A program made the position numbers and the translations under genes. Below are positions 42,798-51,740 of a stretch of 64,000 nt of DNA, in pieces. The DNA is from Paenibacillus sp. (GTDB lineage: Bacteria; Bacteroidota; Bacteroidia; Bacteroidales; Muribaculaceae). The notes under the pieces are model-generated. The model saw nothing but the letters and a program-made list of their open reading frames with translations. It made no database searches and had not been told where the DNA came from. The stretch spans positions 353,487 to 417,486 of the forward strand of contig JAMPHR010000003.1 of the NCBI GenBank assembly GCA_023663345.1. The letters are read 5' to 3'. Positions within the stretch are counted from its first letter, which is position 1, and every line of letters begins with the position of its first letter.

Positions 42798-44282
42798 ATG
42801 AAAGCTTTAAACAAATTGACCGCTCCTAAAGCAGTCGCTCCCGAGAGAATTATCCAGTTTGGCGAAGGTAACTTCCTCCGCGCATTCGTAGACTGGATCA
42901 TCAAGAACATGAACGACAAGACCGATTTCAACTCGTCGGTAGTCGTTGTGCAGGGTACACCCGATGCCTTCGTGATGCAGCTTCTCCAGGGTCAGGACTG
43001 CCTCTACCACGTGAACCTTCAGGGCCGTCTCGATGGCGAAGTGGTCAATTCGTTCACCCGCGTTGACGTAATCAGCCGCGGTCTCAGCCCCTTCACCCAG
43101 ACCGACGCATTCCTCGCCCTGGCCGACCAGCCCGAGATGCGTTTCGTGATCTCCAACACCACCGAGGCCGGTATCGCCTACGATGACACCTGCAAGCTCT
43201 CTGACCGTCCTGCCGCTTCTTATCCCGGCAAGCTCACCCAGCTCCTGTATCGTCGTTACAAGACATTCAACGGCGCTCCCGACAAGGGCTTCATCATCAT
43301 GCCCTGCGAGCTTATCTTCGAGAACGGTCACCATCTCAAGGAGATCATCAACAAGTACATCGAGCTCTGGAAAGAGGATCTCGGATCGGATTACGAGGGC
43401 TTCAAGAACTGGTTCAACACCTACAACTACGTTTGCGCCACCCTCGTTGACCGTATCGTTCCCGGATTCCCCCGCAAGGAGATCAACCAGATCCAGGAGA
43501 AACTCGGCTACAAGGACAACATCGTTGTTCAGGGCGAGGCATTCCACCTCTGGGTTATCGAGCGCGCTTCCAACATGACCATCGAGCAGCTCCGCGCCGA
43601 GTTCCCCGCCGAGAAGGCCGGACTTCAGGTGCTCATCACCGACTCCGAGGCTCCCTACCACGAGCGTAAGGTTACTCTTCTCAACGGTCCTCACACCGTG
43701 CTCTCGCCCGTTGCATTCCTCAGCGGCGTAAACATCGTGCGTGATGCCTGCAACCACCCCGTGATCGGCAAGTACATCCACAAGGTACAGTTCGACGAGC
43801 TCATGCAGACCCTCAACCTCCCCATGGAGGAGCTCCAGAAGTTTGGTGCCGACGTGCTCGAGCGTTTCAACAATCCCTACGTTGACCACCAGGTTACCTC
43901 GATCATGCTCAACTCGTTCCCCAAGTTCCAGACCCGCGACCTGCCCGGCCTCAAGGTATATCTCGAGCGCAAGGGCGAGCTTCCCAAGGGCCTCGTGCTC
44001 GGCCTCGCAGCCCTCATCACCTACTACAAGGGTGGCAAGCGTGAGGACGGAACCGATATCGTGCCCAACGACGATGCCAAGATCATGGATCTACTCACCC
44101 AGCTCTGGGCTACAGGCGATACCCGCAAGGTAGCCGAGGGTGTTCTCGCCGCCAAGGATCTGATCTGGGGCGAGCACGGAGACCTCAACACCATCCCCGG
44201 CCTCACCGACCTCGTGGTTGAATACCTCGACAAGATCCAGGCCAAGGGTATGCTTGAGACCGTAAAGGAGATCGTTGAATAA
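42798..44282 (+). CDS. uxaB: Tagaturonate reductase (altronate oxidoreductase)
   Basis: A 494-residue cytoplasmic NAD-dependent enzyme of the long-chain mannitol dehydrogenase family, reducing tagaturonate to altronate. The N-terminal cofactor site is RIIQFGEGNFLRAFVDWI; the substrate region includes SNTTEAGIAYDD and the catalytic Lys neighbourhood ITDSEAPYHERKVTLLNGPHT. C-terminal helices DLPGLKVYLERKGELPKGLVLGLAALITYY are typical. It is the second step of the isomerase pathway for galacturonate and is followed by uxaA and uxaC. Confidence 0.94.
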   Translation: MKALNKLTAPKAVAPERIIQFGEGNFLRAFVDWIIKNMNDKTDFNSSVVVVQGTPDAFVMQLLQGQDCLYHVNLQGRLDGEVVNSFTRVDVISRGLSPFTQTDAFLALADQPEMRFVISNTTEAGIAYDDTCKLSDRPAASYPGKLTQLLYRRYKTFNGAPDKGFIIMPCELIFENGHHLKEIINKYIELWKEDLGSDYEGFKNWFNTYNYVCATLVDRIVPGFPRKEINQIQEKLGYKDNIVVQGEAFHLWVIERASNMTIEQLRAEFPAEKAGLQVLITDSEAPYHERKVTLLNGPHTVLSPVAFLSGVNIVRDACNHPVIGKYIHKVQFDELMQTLNLPMEELQKFGADVLERFNNPYVDHQVTSIMLNSFPKFQTRDLPGLKVYLERKGELPKGLVLGLAALITYYKGGKREDGTDIVPNDDAKIMDLLTQLWATGDTRKVAEGVLAAKDLIWGEHGDLNTIPGLTDLVVEYLDKIQAKGMLETVKEIVE

Positions 44283-44324
44283 TTGAAAACCCAAAATTCC
44301 ACATTCATATTTGTGAATTTGTAG

Positions 44325-44402
44325 ATTAGTAATCAGCAATTAGTGATCGGGACGATACGTGCTATTTCATAATTGCCTGACCACTGGTTGCTGATTACTA
44401 AT
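44325..44402. other. Long inverted repeat between uxaB and uxaA
   Basis: Twenty-one-nt arms at 44325-44345 and 44382-44402 (ATTAGTAATCAGCAA... / ...TTGCTGATTACTAAT) differ at two positions and enclose about 36 nt. Without a T run it is more likely a processing or stabilising structure than a terminator; a related one lies between uxaC and the transporter. Confidence 0.6.
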
Positions 44403-44422
44403 TGCTAATATATAATATTCAG

Positions 44423-45937
44423 ATGAAGGATTTCCTCAGAATCAATCCCGCCGACAATGTTGCCGTAGCCATCAACCCCCTCTCTAACGGGACGGTTGTC
44501 ACTATCGACGGCGTGGGCGACGTTACTCTCGTCAGCGACATTCCCGCAGGCCACAAGTTTGCCCTGAAGGATATCGCCGAGGGCGAGAATGTGATCAAAT
44601 ACGGATTCCCCATCGGCCATGCGCGTCATGCTGTGGCCAAGGGTCATTTCCTCGATCATGAAGATATCAAGACCAACCTCGAAGGTCAGCTCGACTACTC
44701 CGACATAGCCATCAACGATCATCATTGTCCCGCTCCCGGTTCGGCCCTCAAGGGCAAGGAGGCCACATTCCGTGGCTACGTGCGCCCCGACGGTCAGGTG
44801 GGTATCCGCAATGAGATCTGGGTGATCCCCACCGTGGGTTGCGTCAACGGTATCATGAAGCAGATCGTGGACCGCGTGAACGCCGAGACAGGCGCCGAGG
44901 GTGTGGACGGAATCTTCGGATTCCCCCACAATTACGGTTGCTCCCAACTGGGCGATGACCATGAGAACACCAAGAAGATACTTCGCGACATGGTGCATCA
45001 CCCCAATGCCGGCGGTATCCTTGTGGTAGGACTCGGATGCGAGAATAACCAGCCCAAGGTCTTTGAGGAATTCTGTGGCGACTACGACCGCAACCGTGTG
45101 AAGTTCATGGTGTGCCAGGAGGTCGAGGGCGATGAGGTTGAGGCAGGTGTGAAGATCCTCACCGAGCTCTACAACCAGGCCCGCACATTCGAGCGCACCG
45201 AGGTGCCCGCATCCAAGCTGCGCATCGGTCTGAAGTGTGGCGGATCCGACGGTTTCTCAGGCATCACCGCCAATCCTCTGCTCGGCGAGTTCTCCGACTG
45301 GCTCTGTGACGAGCAGGGCGGTACCACCGTGCTCACCGAGGTGCCTGAGATGTTCGGAGCCGAGACCATCCTCATGAAACGTTGTGCCTCCGACAAACTG
45401 CTCGGCGAGACCGTGTCGCTCATCAACAACTTCAAGGAATACTTCCTGAGCCATGGCGAGCCCGTGGGCGAGAATCCCTCTCCGGGCAACAAGGCAGGCG
45501 GTATCTCCACCCTCGAGGAGAAAGCCCTCGGTTGCACCCAGAAGTCGGGTAAGAGCCCCGTATTCGGTGTGATGGAGTATGGCGAGCGCATCCGCGAGCA
45601 TGGCCTCAACCTGCTTTCAGCACCCGGCAATGACCTCGTGGCCTCGACAGCTCTTGCAGCCGCAGGTTGCCAGATGGTTCTGTTCACCACCGGCCGTGGC
45701 ACCCCCTTCGGCACATTCGTGCCCACTATGAAGGTGTCGACCAACTCGGGCCTCGCACGTCGCAAGCCCACATGGATTGACTTCAACGCCGGACGTCTTG
45801 TCGAGGATCAGTCGATGGACGAGGTGCTCAAGGAATTCATCGACTACGTGCTGAGCGTGGCCAATGGCGAGCTTGTGAACTCGGAGAAATCCGGCATCCA
45901 CGAGATCTCCATCTTCAAGAACGGAGTCACTCTGTAA
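44423..45937 (+). CDS. uxaA: Altronate dehydratase
   Basis: A 504-residue cytoplasmic enzyme converting altronate to 2-keto-3-deoxygluconate. The N-terminal SAF domain (residues about 5-95) begins FLRINPADNVAVAINPL; the catalytic domain has GYVRPDGQVGIRNEIWVIPT, FPHNYGCSQLGDDHENT, KCGGSDGFSGITANPL and GRGTPFGTFVPTMKV, with the metal- or Fe-S-binding Cys residues (GYGCSQLG-type, GLGCENNQ, LKCGGSDG). The start at 44423 follows AAGGATTTC and matches family N-termini; a slightly earlier start is in the hairpin. It is the third step of the pathway. Confidence 0.95.
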   Translation: MKDFLRINPADNVAVAINPLSNGTVVTIDGVGDVTLVSDIPAGHKFALKDIAEGENVIKYGFPIGHARHAVAKGHFLDHEDIKTNLEGQLDYSDIAINDHHCPAPGSALKGKEATFRGYVRPDGQVGIRNEIWVIPTVGCVNGIMKQIVDRVNAETGAEGVDGIFGFPHNYGCSQLGDDHENTKKILRDMVHHPNAGGILVVGLGCENNQPKVFEEFCGDYDRNRVKFMVCQEVEGDEVEAGVKILTELYNQARTFERTEVPASKLRIGLKCGGSDGFSGITANPLLGEFSDWLCDEQGGTTVLTEVPEMFGAETILMKRCASDKLLGETVSLINNFKEYFLSHGEPVGENPSPGNKAGGISTLEEKALGCTQKSGKSPVFGVMEYGERIREHGLNLLSAPGNDLVASTALAAAGCQMVLFTTGRGTPFGTFVPTMKVSTNSGLARRKPTWIDFNAGRLVEDQSMDEVLKEFIDYVLSVANGELVNSEKSGIHEISIFKNGVTL

Positions 45938-45991
45938 GAATTACCTAATATAAAACACATAAACATTTAAAACTTAATTACTTTCCCTCCT

Positions 45992-47407
45992 ATGAAACCA
46001 TTCATGGACGAAAATTTCCTGCTGCAGACCGAGACTGCGCAGAAGCTATATCACGAACATGCGGCCAAGATGCCCATCATCGACTACCACTGCCATCTTA
46101 TCCCCAAGATGGTAGCCGATGACCACCGTTTCAAATCCATCACCGAGATCTGGCTCGGAGGCGACCACTACAAGTGGCGTGCAATGCGCTCCAACGGTGT
46201 TGACGAGCGTTTCTGCACCGGCACCGACACCACCGACTGGGAGAAGTTCCAGAAGTGGGCCGAGACCGTACCCTACACCTTCCGCAACCCCCTCTACCAC
46301 TGGACTCATCTCGAGCTCAAGACAGCTTTCGGTATCGACAAGCTCCTCAACCCCGAGACAGCCCGCGAGATCTTTGACGAGTGCAACGACAAGCTCCTCA
46401 ACGACCCCAACATGACCGCCCGTGGCCTCATGCGTCGCTACAATGTGGAGACCGTGTGCACCACCGACGATCCTGTTGACTCGCTCGAATATCACAAGGC
46501 AGTGCGCGACAGCGGTTTCGAGGTGAAAATGCTCCCCACCTGGCGCCCCGACAAGGCCATGGCCGTAGAGAATCCCGCCGAGTTCCGTGCCTACGTCGAG
46601 AAGCTTGCCGAGGTAAGCGGTGTGACCATCAGCAAGTTTGCCGACATGGTCGACGCCCTCCAGAAGCGTCACGACTTCTTCGAGGAGATGGGTTGCCGTC
46701 TCTCCGACCACGGTATCGAGGAGTTCTACGCAGCCGATTACACCGACGAGGAGATCAACGCCATCTTCGATAAGGTATATGGTGGCAAGGAGCTCACCGC
46801 CGACGAGATCAACAAGTTCAAGAGCGCTATGATGATCGTGTTTGGCGAGATGGACTATGATTCAGGCTGGACCCAGCAGTTCCACTACGGAGCTATCCGC
46901 AACAACAACACCAAGATGTTCAAGCTCCTCGGCCCTGACACCGGCTTCGACTCCATCGGCGAGTTCACCACTGCCAAGACCTGCGCCAAGTATCTTGACA
47001 AGCTCAACACCCGTGGCAAGCTTGCCAAGACCATCCTCTACAACCTCAACCCCAGCGCCAACGAGGTGATCGCTACAATGCTCGGCAACTTCCAGGACGG
47101 CTCTGTAGCCGGCAAGATCCAGTTTGGCTCGGGATGGTGGTTCCTCGATCAGAAGGACGGTATGCAGAAGCAGATGAACGCCCTCTCGCTCCTGGGCCTC
47201 CTCAGCCGCTTCGTAGGTATGCTCACCGACTCCCGCTCATTCCTCTCTTATCCCCGTCACGAGTATTTCCGCCGCACACTCTGTAACCTCGTTGGTACCG
47301 ACATCGAGAACGGTGAGATCCCCTACACCGGATACGAGGAGAAGCGCGTGAACCAGATGATCGAAGACATCTGCTACAACAACGCCAAAAATTACTTTAA
47401 ATTCTAA
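45992..47407 (+). CDS. uxaC: Uronate isomerase (glucuronate/galacturonate isomerase)
   Basis: A 471-residue cytoplasmic TIM-barrel enzyme of the amidohydrolase superfamily that interconverts galacturonate and tagaturonate (or glucuronate and fructuronate). The N-terminal motif is PIIDYHCHLIPK, with the HxH metal site; later motifs are YNVETVCTTDDPVDSLEYH, LPTWRPDKAM and FHYGAIRNNNTKMF. C-terminal DSRSFLSYPRHEYFRR is diagnostic. It is the entry step of the uxaABC route. It follows uxaA after 54 bp. Confidence 0.96.
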   Translation: MKPFMDENFLLQTETAQKLYHEHAAKMPIIDYHCHLIPKMVADDHRFKSITEIWLGGDHYKWRAMRSNGVDERFCTGTDTTDWEKFQKWAETVPYTFRNPLYHWTHLELKTAFGIDKLLNPETAREIFDECNDKLLNDPNMTARGLMRRYNVETVCTTDDPVDSLEYHKAVRDSGFEVKMLPTWRPDKAMAVENPAEFRAYVEKLAEVSGVTISKFADMVDALQKRHDFFEEMGCRLSDHGIEEFYAADYTDEEINAIFDKVYGGKELTADEINKFKSAMMIVFGEMDYDSGWTQQFHYGAIRNNNTKMFKLLGPDTGFDSIGEFTTAKTCAKYLDKLNTRGKLAKTILYNLNPSANEVIATMLGNFQDGSVAGKIQFGSGWWFLDQKDGMQKQMNALSLLGLLSRFVGMLTDSRSFLSYPRHEYFRRTLCNLVGTDIENGEIPYTGYEEKRVNQMIEDICYNNAKNYFKF

Positions 47408-47417
47408 ATGCACGATC

Positions 47418-47464
47418 GGTAATCTGCAGTCGTCCCTTTTCAGGTGACTGCCGGTTACCGGTTA
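47418..47464. other. Inverted repeat between uxaC and the transporter gene
   Basis: CGGTAATCTGCAGTC and GACTGCCGGTTACCG pair with two mismatches. It resembles the structure at 44325-44402 in position (between operon genes) and in carrying a GTAATCnGCA-like arm. Confidence 0.5.
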
Positions 47465-47485
47465 CTAATCTCCTAAATTAACGAA

Positions 47486-48976
47486 ATGAGTTCGACAATC
47501 TCGCCGGCATCAGCACAGACTAAGAAGATGACCAATTTCCGTTGGTTCATCTGCGGTCTGCTCTTCCTGGCCACTACGGTCAATTACATGGACCGTCAGG
47601 TGCTCTCCCTCACATGGAAGGACTTTATCGCACCCGAGTTCCACTGGACCGACAATGACTATGGTACCATCACCGCAGTCTTTTCAATCGTCTATGCCAT
47701 CGCCAACCTCTTTGCCGGTCGCTTCATCGACTGGATGGGTACCAAGAAAGGTTACCTCTGGGCTATCGGAGTGTGGTCGGCCGGCGCATGTGCCCATGCT
47801 CTCTGCGGATGGGCCACTGAGCACACCGTGGGTCTGCACAGCGCAGCCGAGATGGTAGGTGCCACCGGAGCCGTGGCTTCCACTATCGCCATCACATCGG
47901 TCTACTACTTCATTGCCGCACGTATCGTCCTCGGTATCGGTGAGGCAGGCAACTTCCCTGCAGCCGTAAAGGTTACTGCCGAGTACTTCCCCAAGCGTGA
48001 CCGCGCTTACTCCACCTCGATCTTCAATGCCGGCGCCACCATCGGTGCGCTCCTCGCTCCTATCTCCATTCCCCCGTTGGCCCGCTTCTTCCAGGGCCTC
48101 GGCGTTGGTAACGGTTGGGAGATGGCATTCATCGTGATTGGTGGTCTCGGATTTATCTGGATGGGCCTCTGGATGGTATTCTACAAGAAACCCGCCGAGA
48201 ACCCCCGCGTCAATTCCGCCGAGCTCGCCTATATCGAGCAGGACAGCAACGTCCCCGGTGAGACTCCCCGCGAGGAGGCTGCCCAGGAGGACACCAACAA
48301 GGATGTGATTCCTTTCGGCAAGTGCTTCAAGTATCCCCAGACATGGGCCGTGATCGCCGGTAAGGGCCTCACCGACGGTGTATGGTGGTTCTTCCTCTTC
48401 TGGATCCCCGCTTATATCTCCGACGTGTATGGCTTCGCATCCGACACCCCCACTGCCATGACCCTCATCTTCGTGCTCTACGCCATCACCATGCTTTCCA
48501 TCTATGGTGGTAAACTTCCTACCATAATCATGGACAAGCATCCCCAGCTCGATGCTTATTCGGCACGTATGCGCGCCATGTTCATCTTCGCACTGTTCCC
48601 GCTTCTCGCCCTCCTTGCCCAGCCTCTCGGCAACTTCTCCTACTGGTGGCCTACCATCATCATCGGTATCGCCGGTGCCGCCCACCAGTCATGGTCAGCG
48701 AATATCTATTCGGTTGTAGGTGATATGTTCCCCAAGTCCACCATCGCTACCATTATCGGTATCGGCGGTATGGCAGGCGGTGTAGGCTCGTTCCTCATCA
48801 ACAAGGGTTCGGGTATGCTCTTCACCCACGCGGCCGAGACCAACATGCAGTTCATGGGCTTCGAAGGCAAGCCCGCAGGTTATTTCATCATCTTCTGTGT
48901 CTGTGGCGTTGCTTACCTCCTCGCCTGGGCTATCATGAAGATCCTTGTTCCCAAGGAAAAACCTGTACTGCCCTGA
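47486..48976 (+). CDS. MFS hexuronate transporter, ExuT type
   Basis: A 496-residue inner-membrane transporter of the anion:cation symporter branch of MFS, about 12 helices. The ACS-family start NYMDRQVLSLTWKDFIAPEF and motif GRFIDWMGTKKGYLWAIGVWS are visible, then ARIVLGIGEAGNFPAAVKV, typical of hexuronate and glucarate carriers. It would take galacturonate released in the periplasm into the cytoplasm for UxaC. It is the last gene of the pectin locus; a strong stem-loop and T-run terminator follow. Confidence 0.93.
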   Translation: MSSTISPASAQTKKMTNFRWFICGLLFLATTVNYMDRQVLSLTWKDFIAPEFHWTDNDYGTITAVFSIVYAIANLFAGRFIDWMGTKKGYLWAIGVWSAGACAHALCGWATEHTVGLHSAAEMVGATGAVASTIAITSVYYFIAARIVLGIGEAGNFPAAVKVTAEYFPKRDRAYSTSIFNAGATIGALLAPISIPPLARFFQGLGVGNGWEMAFIVIGGLGFIWMGLWMVFYKKPAENPRVNSAELAYIEQDSNVPGETPREEAAQEDTNKDVIPFGKCFKYPQTWAVIAGKGLTDGVWWFFLFWIPAYISDVYGFASDTPTAMTLIFVLYAITMLSIYGGKLPTIIMDKHPQLDAYSARMRAMFIFALFPLLALLAQPLGNFSYWWPTIIIGIAGAAHQSWSANIYSVVGDMFPKSTIATIIGIGGMAGGVGSFLINKGSGMLFTHAAETNMQFMGFEGKPAGYFIIFCVCGVAYLLAWAIMKILVPKEKPVLP

Positions 48977-49000
48977 TAGGCATATAGAATCACAATATTG

Positions 49001-49034
49001 AGAAGGGAGATTGCAGAATCTCCCTTCTATTTTT
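49001..49034 (+). terminator. Terminator of the uronate operon
   Basis: AGAAGGGAGATT-GCAG-AATCTCCCTTCT is a perfect 12-bp stem followed by ATTTTTAT. Confidence 0.9.
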
Positions 49035-49089
49035 ATGCTTACTCTGAAAAGTTTTTGTTAAAACTGGGTGTTATTTCGCCGAAAAGCAT

Positions 49090-49097
49090 TAAATTTG
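49090..49097 (+). promoter_or_regulatory. -7 box of the ferredoxin gene
   Basis: TAAATTTG at 49090-49097 lies 54 bp before the ferredoxin ATG. A clear TTTG at the expected distance upstream is not seen. Confidence 0.45.
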
Positions 49098-49151
49098 CAC
49101 TTACAATTTCAACAATAATTGAGTTTTTTATCCAATTTAATCTAAGAAACA

Positions 49152-49325
49152 ATGGCTTACGTTATCACTGACACCTGCATCTCCTGCGGAGCTTGTGCAG
49201 CTGTTTGCCCCACCGAGTCTATCTCTGAGGGTGCTGAGCACTATGAAATCAACCCCGATACTTGCATCGATTGCGGTGCTTGCGAGGCTGAGTGCCCCAC
49301 TGGCTCAATCCACCCCGGAGAATAA
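49152..49325 (+). CDS. 2[4Fe-4S] ferredoxin
   Basis: A 57-residue cytoplasmic electron carrier. Two classical clusters can be read: CISCGACAAVCP (9-20) and CIDCGACEAECP (38-49), each CxxCxxCxxxCP. It is the clostridial/bacteroidal small ferredoxin that serves pyruvate:ferredoxin oxidoreductase and related enzymes. The region between clusters (TESISEGAEHYEINPDT) is slightly acidic as usual. Single-gene transcript, bounded by its own promoter and a T-run terminator; probably highly expressed. Confidence 0.96.
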   Translation: MAYVITDTCISCGACAAVCPTESISEGAEHYEINPDTCIDCGACEAECPTGSIHPGE

Positions 49326-49369
49326 TTGTCGGGACTTCAGTCCGACTGACAATTCAGAATCCAATAAAG

Positions 49370-49406
49370 CGCTCTCGAGGATCATTACCTCTCGGGAGCG
49401 TTTTTT
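49370..49406 (+). terminator. Ferredoxin terminator
   Basis: CGCTCTCGAGG pairs with CCTCTCGGGAGCG (one bulge) and is followed by six T residues. Confidence 0.85.
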
Positions 49407-49450
49407 ATAATCTAATTACCACCTAATCTGATTACCACCGATCAGTACCT

Positions 49451-51617
49451 ATGATCAACCGCTTGCTGGCTCTCGTGATGCTGTTGTGCTGTGCATCAGC
49501 AGCCTATGCTACCGAATACATGTTCTCGCCGGTCGATGCCCGATTGAGCGACAACCGGGTGAGGGGTATCATCCAGTTGCCCGACCGGCGTATGCTTTTC
49601 GCCACTGAGTCGGGTCTGGAGATCTACGATGGAGCCGGGTCGGTATCTCTGCCGTTTCCCGCCACTACGCCCTACCGCCTTGAGGGATATGACGGCCACT
49701 TGCACCTCTATCTCGACGGTTGCGAGCCACGGCTGTGGGTCAAGAACCGCAATTCGCTCCGGTGTCTCGACCTTGTAAGAAACAGGTATGTGGAGAATGT
49801 CGATTCGCTGTTCACCGCCATGGGATATGACGGGGTGGCGGACGATGTGTTTGTCGACAGTATGCCCTGGATCGTTTCGGGCGACAGCATCATTCAGCCC
49901 GTCACGCGCTTCTCATGCCCGAGGGATAGGGCCGAGGGCGAGATTCTCGACATGGTGTCCTCGGGTGGCAATCTGTACATATTCTATCGCTCGGGGATGA
50001 TGTCGTGCATAAGTCTCGGCACCGGAAAGGAGAAATACCGCAGGGCTGCCTTCGGCCCCGAGGATTACGGCAAGTTTTCGGCTACCTCGCTCGTTGTCCC
50101 CGGCCCCGGTGGATTTTATCAGTTGCGCAACGGCTCCAAGGGAGGTTTCTTCAAGTTTGACATGGCCTCGCGTGAGTGGACCAAACTGATCGAGACCGAC
50201 TTTTATCTCAACACTCTGGCTATAGATCATGACGGCACCGCCTATATAAGCTGTCCCAAGGGGATTATCGAGGTGGATGTCAATGACGGTGCCCACCGTC
50301 ATATACCTTCGTTGCGTACACGCAAGGGCAATGTGCTGGCCACCGAGATAAGCACCGTGTATTGTGACGTGGACGGAGCGCTGTGGCTCGGCACCGTAAA
50401 TCGCGGACTGCTCTATCACCACCCACGCGCCTACCGTCATATATTCATTCCTGCCTCGCGTCTTCCTGAGGTGCCCGGAGCACATTCAGCGCCCCAGGTG
50501 TTTTCCGAGGACCGCAACGGTTGCATGTATTTCTCGGGCCATTCCATCAGCATTGATTCCACCGCCACCCTCTCGGCCGTCGTCACTGCCACCGAGCCAG
50601 CAGGAGAATATGGTAGCGGGGGCGCGTTTATAGCGAGTGACGGATCATTGTATTTTCATGACCGCGACGGTTGCCACATATTCATACGCCGGAATGACGG
50701 TGACACCACCGGCGGTCACGCGCCTGTGATAAGCGGGGTGACGGTCAACGGCGAGCCCTATGAGTCCGATGGGGGTCACAGCCCCCTACCTGGATGCGAT
50801 AGTATTGCCTCATGACCGCAATTTCGTGACCATAGAGTGCGCCTCCACCTCTTATTCATCCGGCACGGGTTACCGCTACCGGCTGAAAGGTATCTATGAC
50901 AGGTGGACCTCGGTAGCTGCTACCGATCTGCCCCCGGGAGGCGGACTGCGGGCCGTCTACACTTCGTTACCTCCGGGAGATTATGTATTTGAGGTTGCCT
51001 CGGGTAGAAGTGGTGAGTCGCCGGTGAAACAGCTTGGCATCACAGTCCGTCCCCCGTGGTGGCTCACGGTGCCGGCATTGGTATTATGGGCAGTTCTTGC
51101 TGTGGCCGTCATAGTCCTTGCCGTGAGGTTATACACTTTGCGTACCCGTCGCGAACTCGAGCGTAAGCACCGCGAGGAGATACTCCTCACGAGGATACGC
51201 TCGCTCATCGAGCAGTGCGACCGCTATGAGGCCGAGCGTAATGTGGCCGATGAACCGCAGGCCGAGGAGAACCCCGAAATGTCACCGGCCGATTCCGATT
51301 TCATAGCCCGGGCTGTGGAACTTGTTGAGAGGAATCTCGACACTCCCGGATATTCCGTCGAGCAGTTGAGCCGTGACCTGTGCATGGAGCGCACCGGTCT
51401 CTACCGCAAGCTCACCGCGTTGCTCGACCGGTCGCCCAGCCTCTTCATGCGCGACATACGTCTGCGCCATGTTGCCCGCTTGGTCAAGGAGGGGAACATG
51501 TCGATGGCAGAGATCGCCGAGAAGACCGGTTTCAGCAGTTCGAGCTACATGAGCCGTTGTTTCCAGGAGGTGTACGGTTGCCGTCCTGGAGAGTATGCGA
51601 CAAAAAACGATGTCTGA
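49451..51617 (+). pseudogene. Transmembrane AraC-type regulator without kinase, split by a frameshift
   Basis: Two overlapping frames, 49451-50815 and one ending 51617, are parts of one gene of about 721 residues. The first has a signal peptide (ASAAYA) and a propeller of short repeats (VRGIIQLPDRRMLFATESGL, ISTVYCDVDGALWLGTVNRG). The second continues with the Y_Y_Y domain (PHDRNFVTIECASTSY, YRYRLKGIYDRW), one membrane helix (WLTVPALVLWAVLAVAVIVL), a charged coil and an AraC domain (YSVEQLSRDLCMERTGLYRKL ... MAEIAEKTGFSSSSYMSRCF). Dropping one C from CCCCC at 50782-50786 joins SP to YLDAIVLPHD. Histidine kinase and receiver domains, normal in hybrid PUL sensors, are absent. It may be broken, misread, or read through by slippage. 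Confidence 0.8.
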
Positions 51618-51635
51618 TAGACATTTGCACGGGAT

Positions 51636-51703
51636 TTTCAACATGAGTGACTGATGTTTCAACATGAGTGTTGTCGGTTATTGGAATTTATGGTGTAGTT
51701 TTG
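51636..51703 (+). promoter_or_regulatory. GH31 promoter with 21-bp-period direct repeats, candidate AraC operator
   Basis: TTTCAACATGAGTG occurs exactly at 51636-51649 and 51657-51670, 21 bp apart (two helical turns), the spacing at which AraC-family proteins bind. The second copy abuts TTG at 51671, 22 bp before the -7 box TAGTTTTG at 51696-51703. The site follows the regulator gene immediately and precedes GH31. Confidence 0.72.
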
Positions 51704-51740
51704 CAACATCTGATAAACACAACAATCATTATCTGCATCC

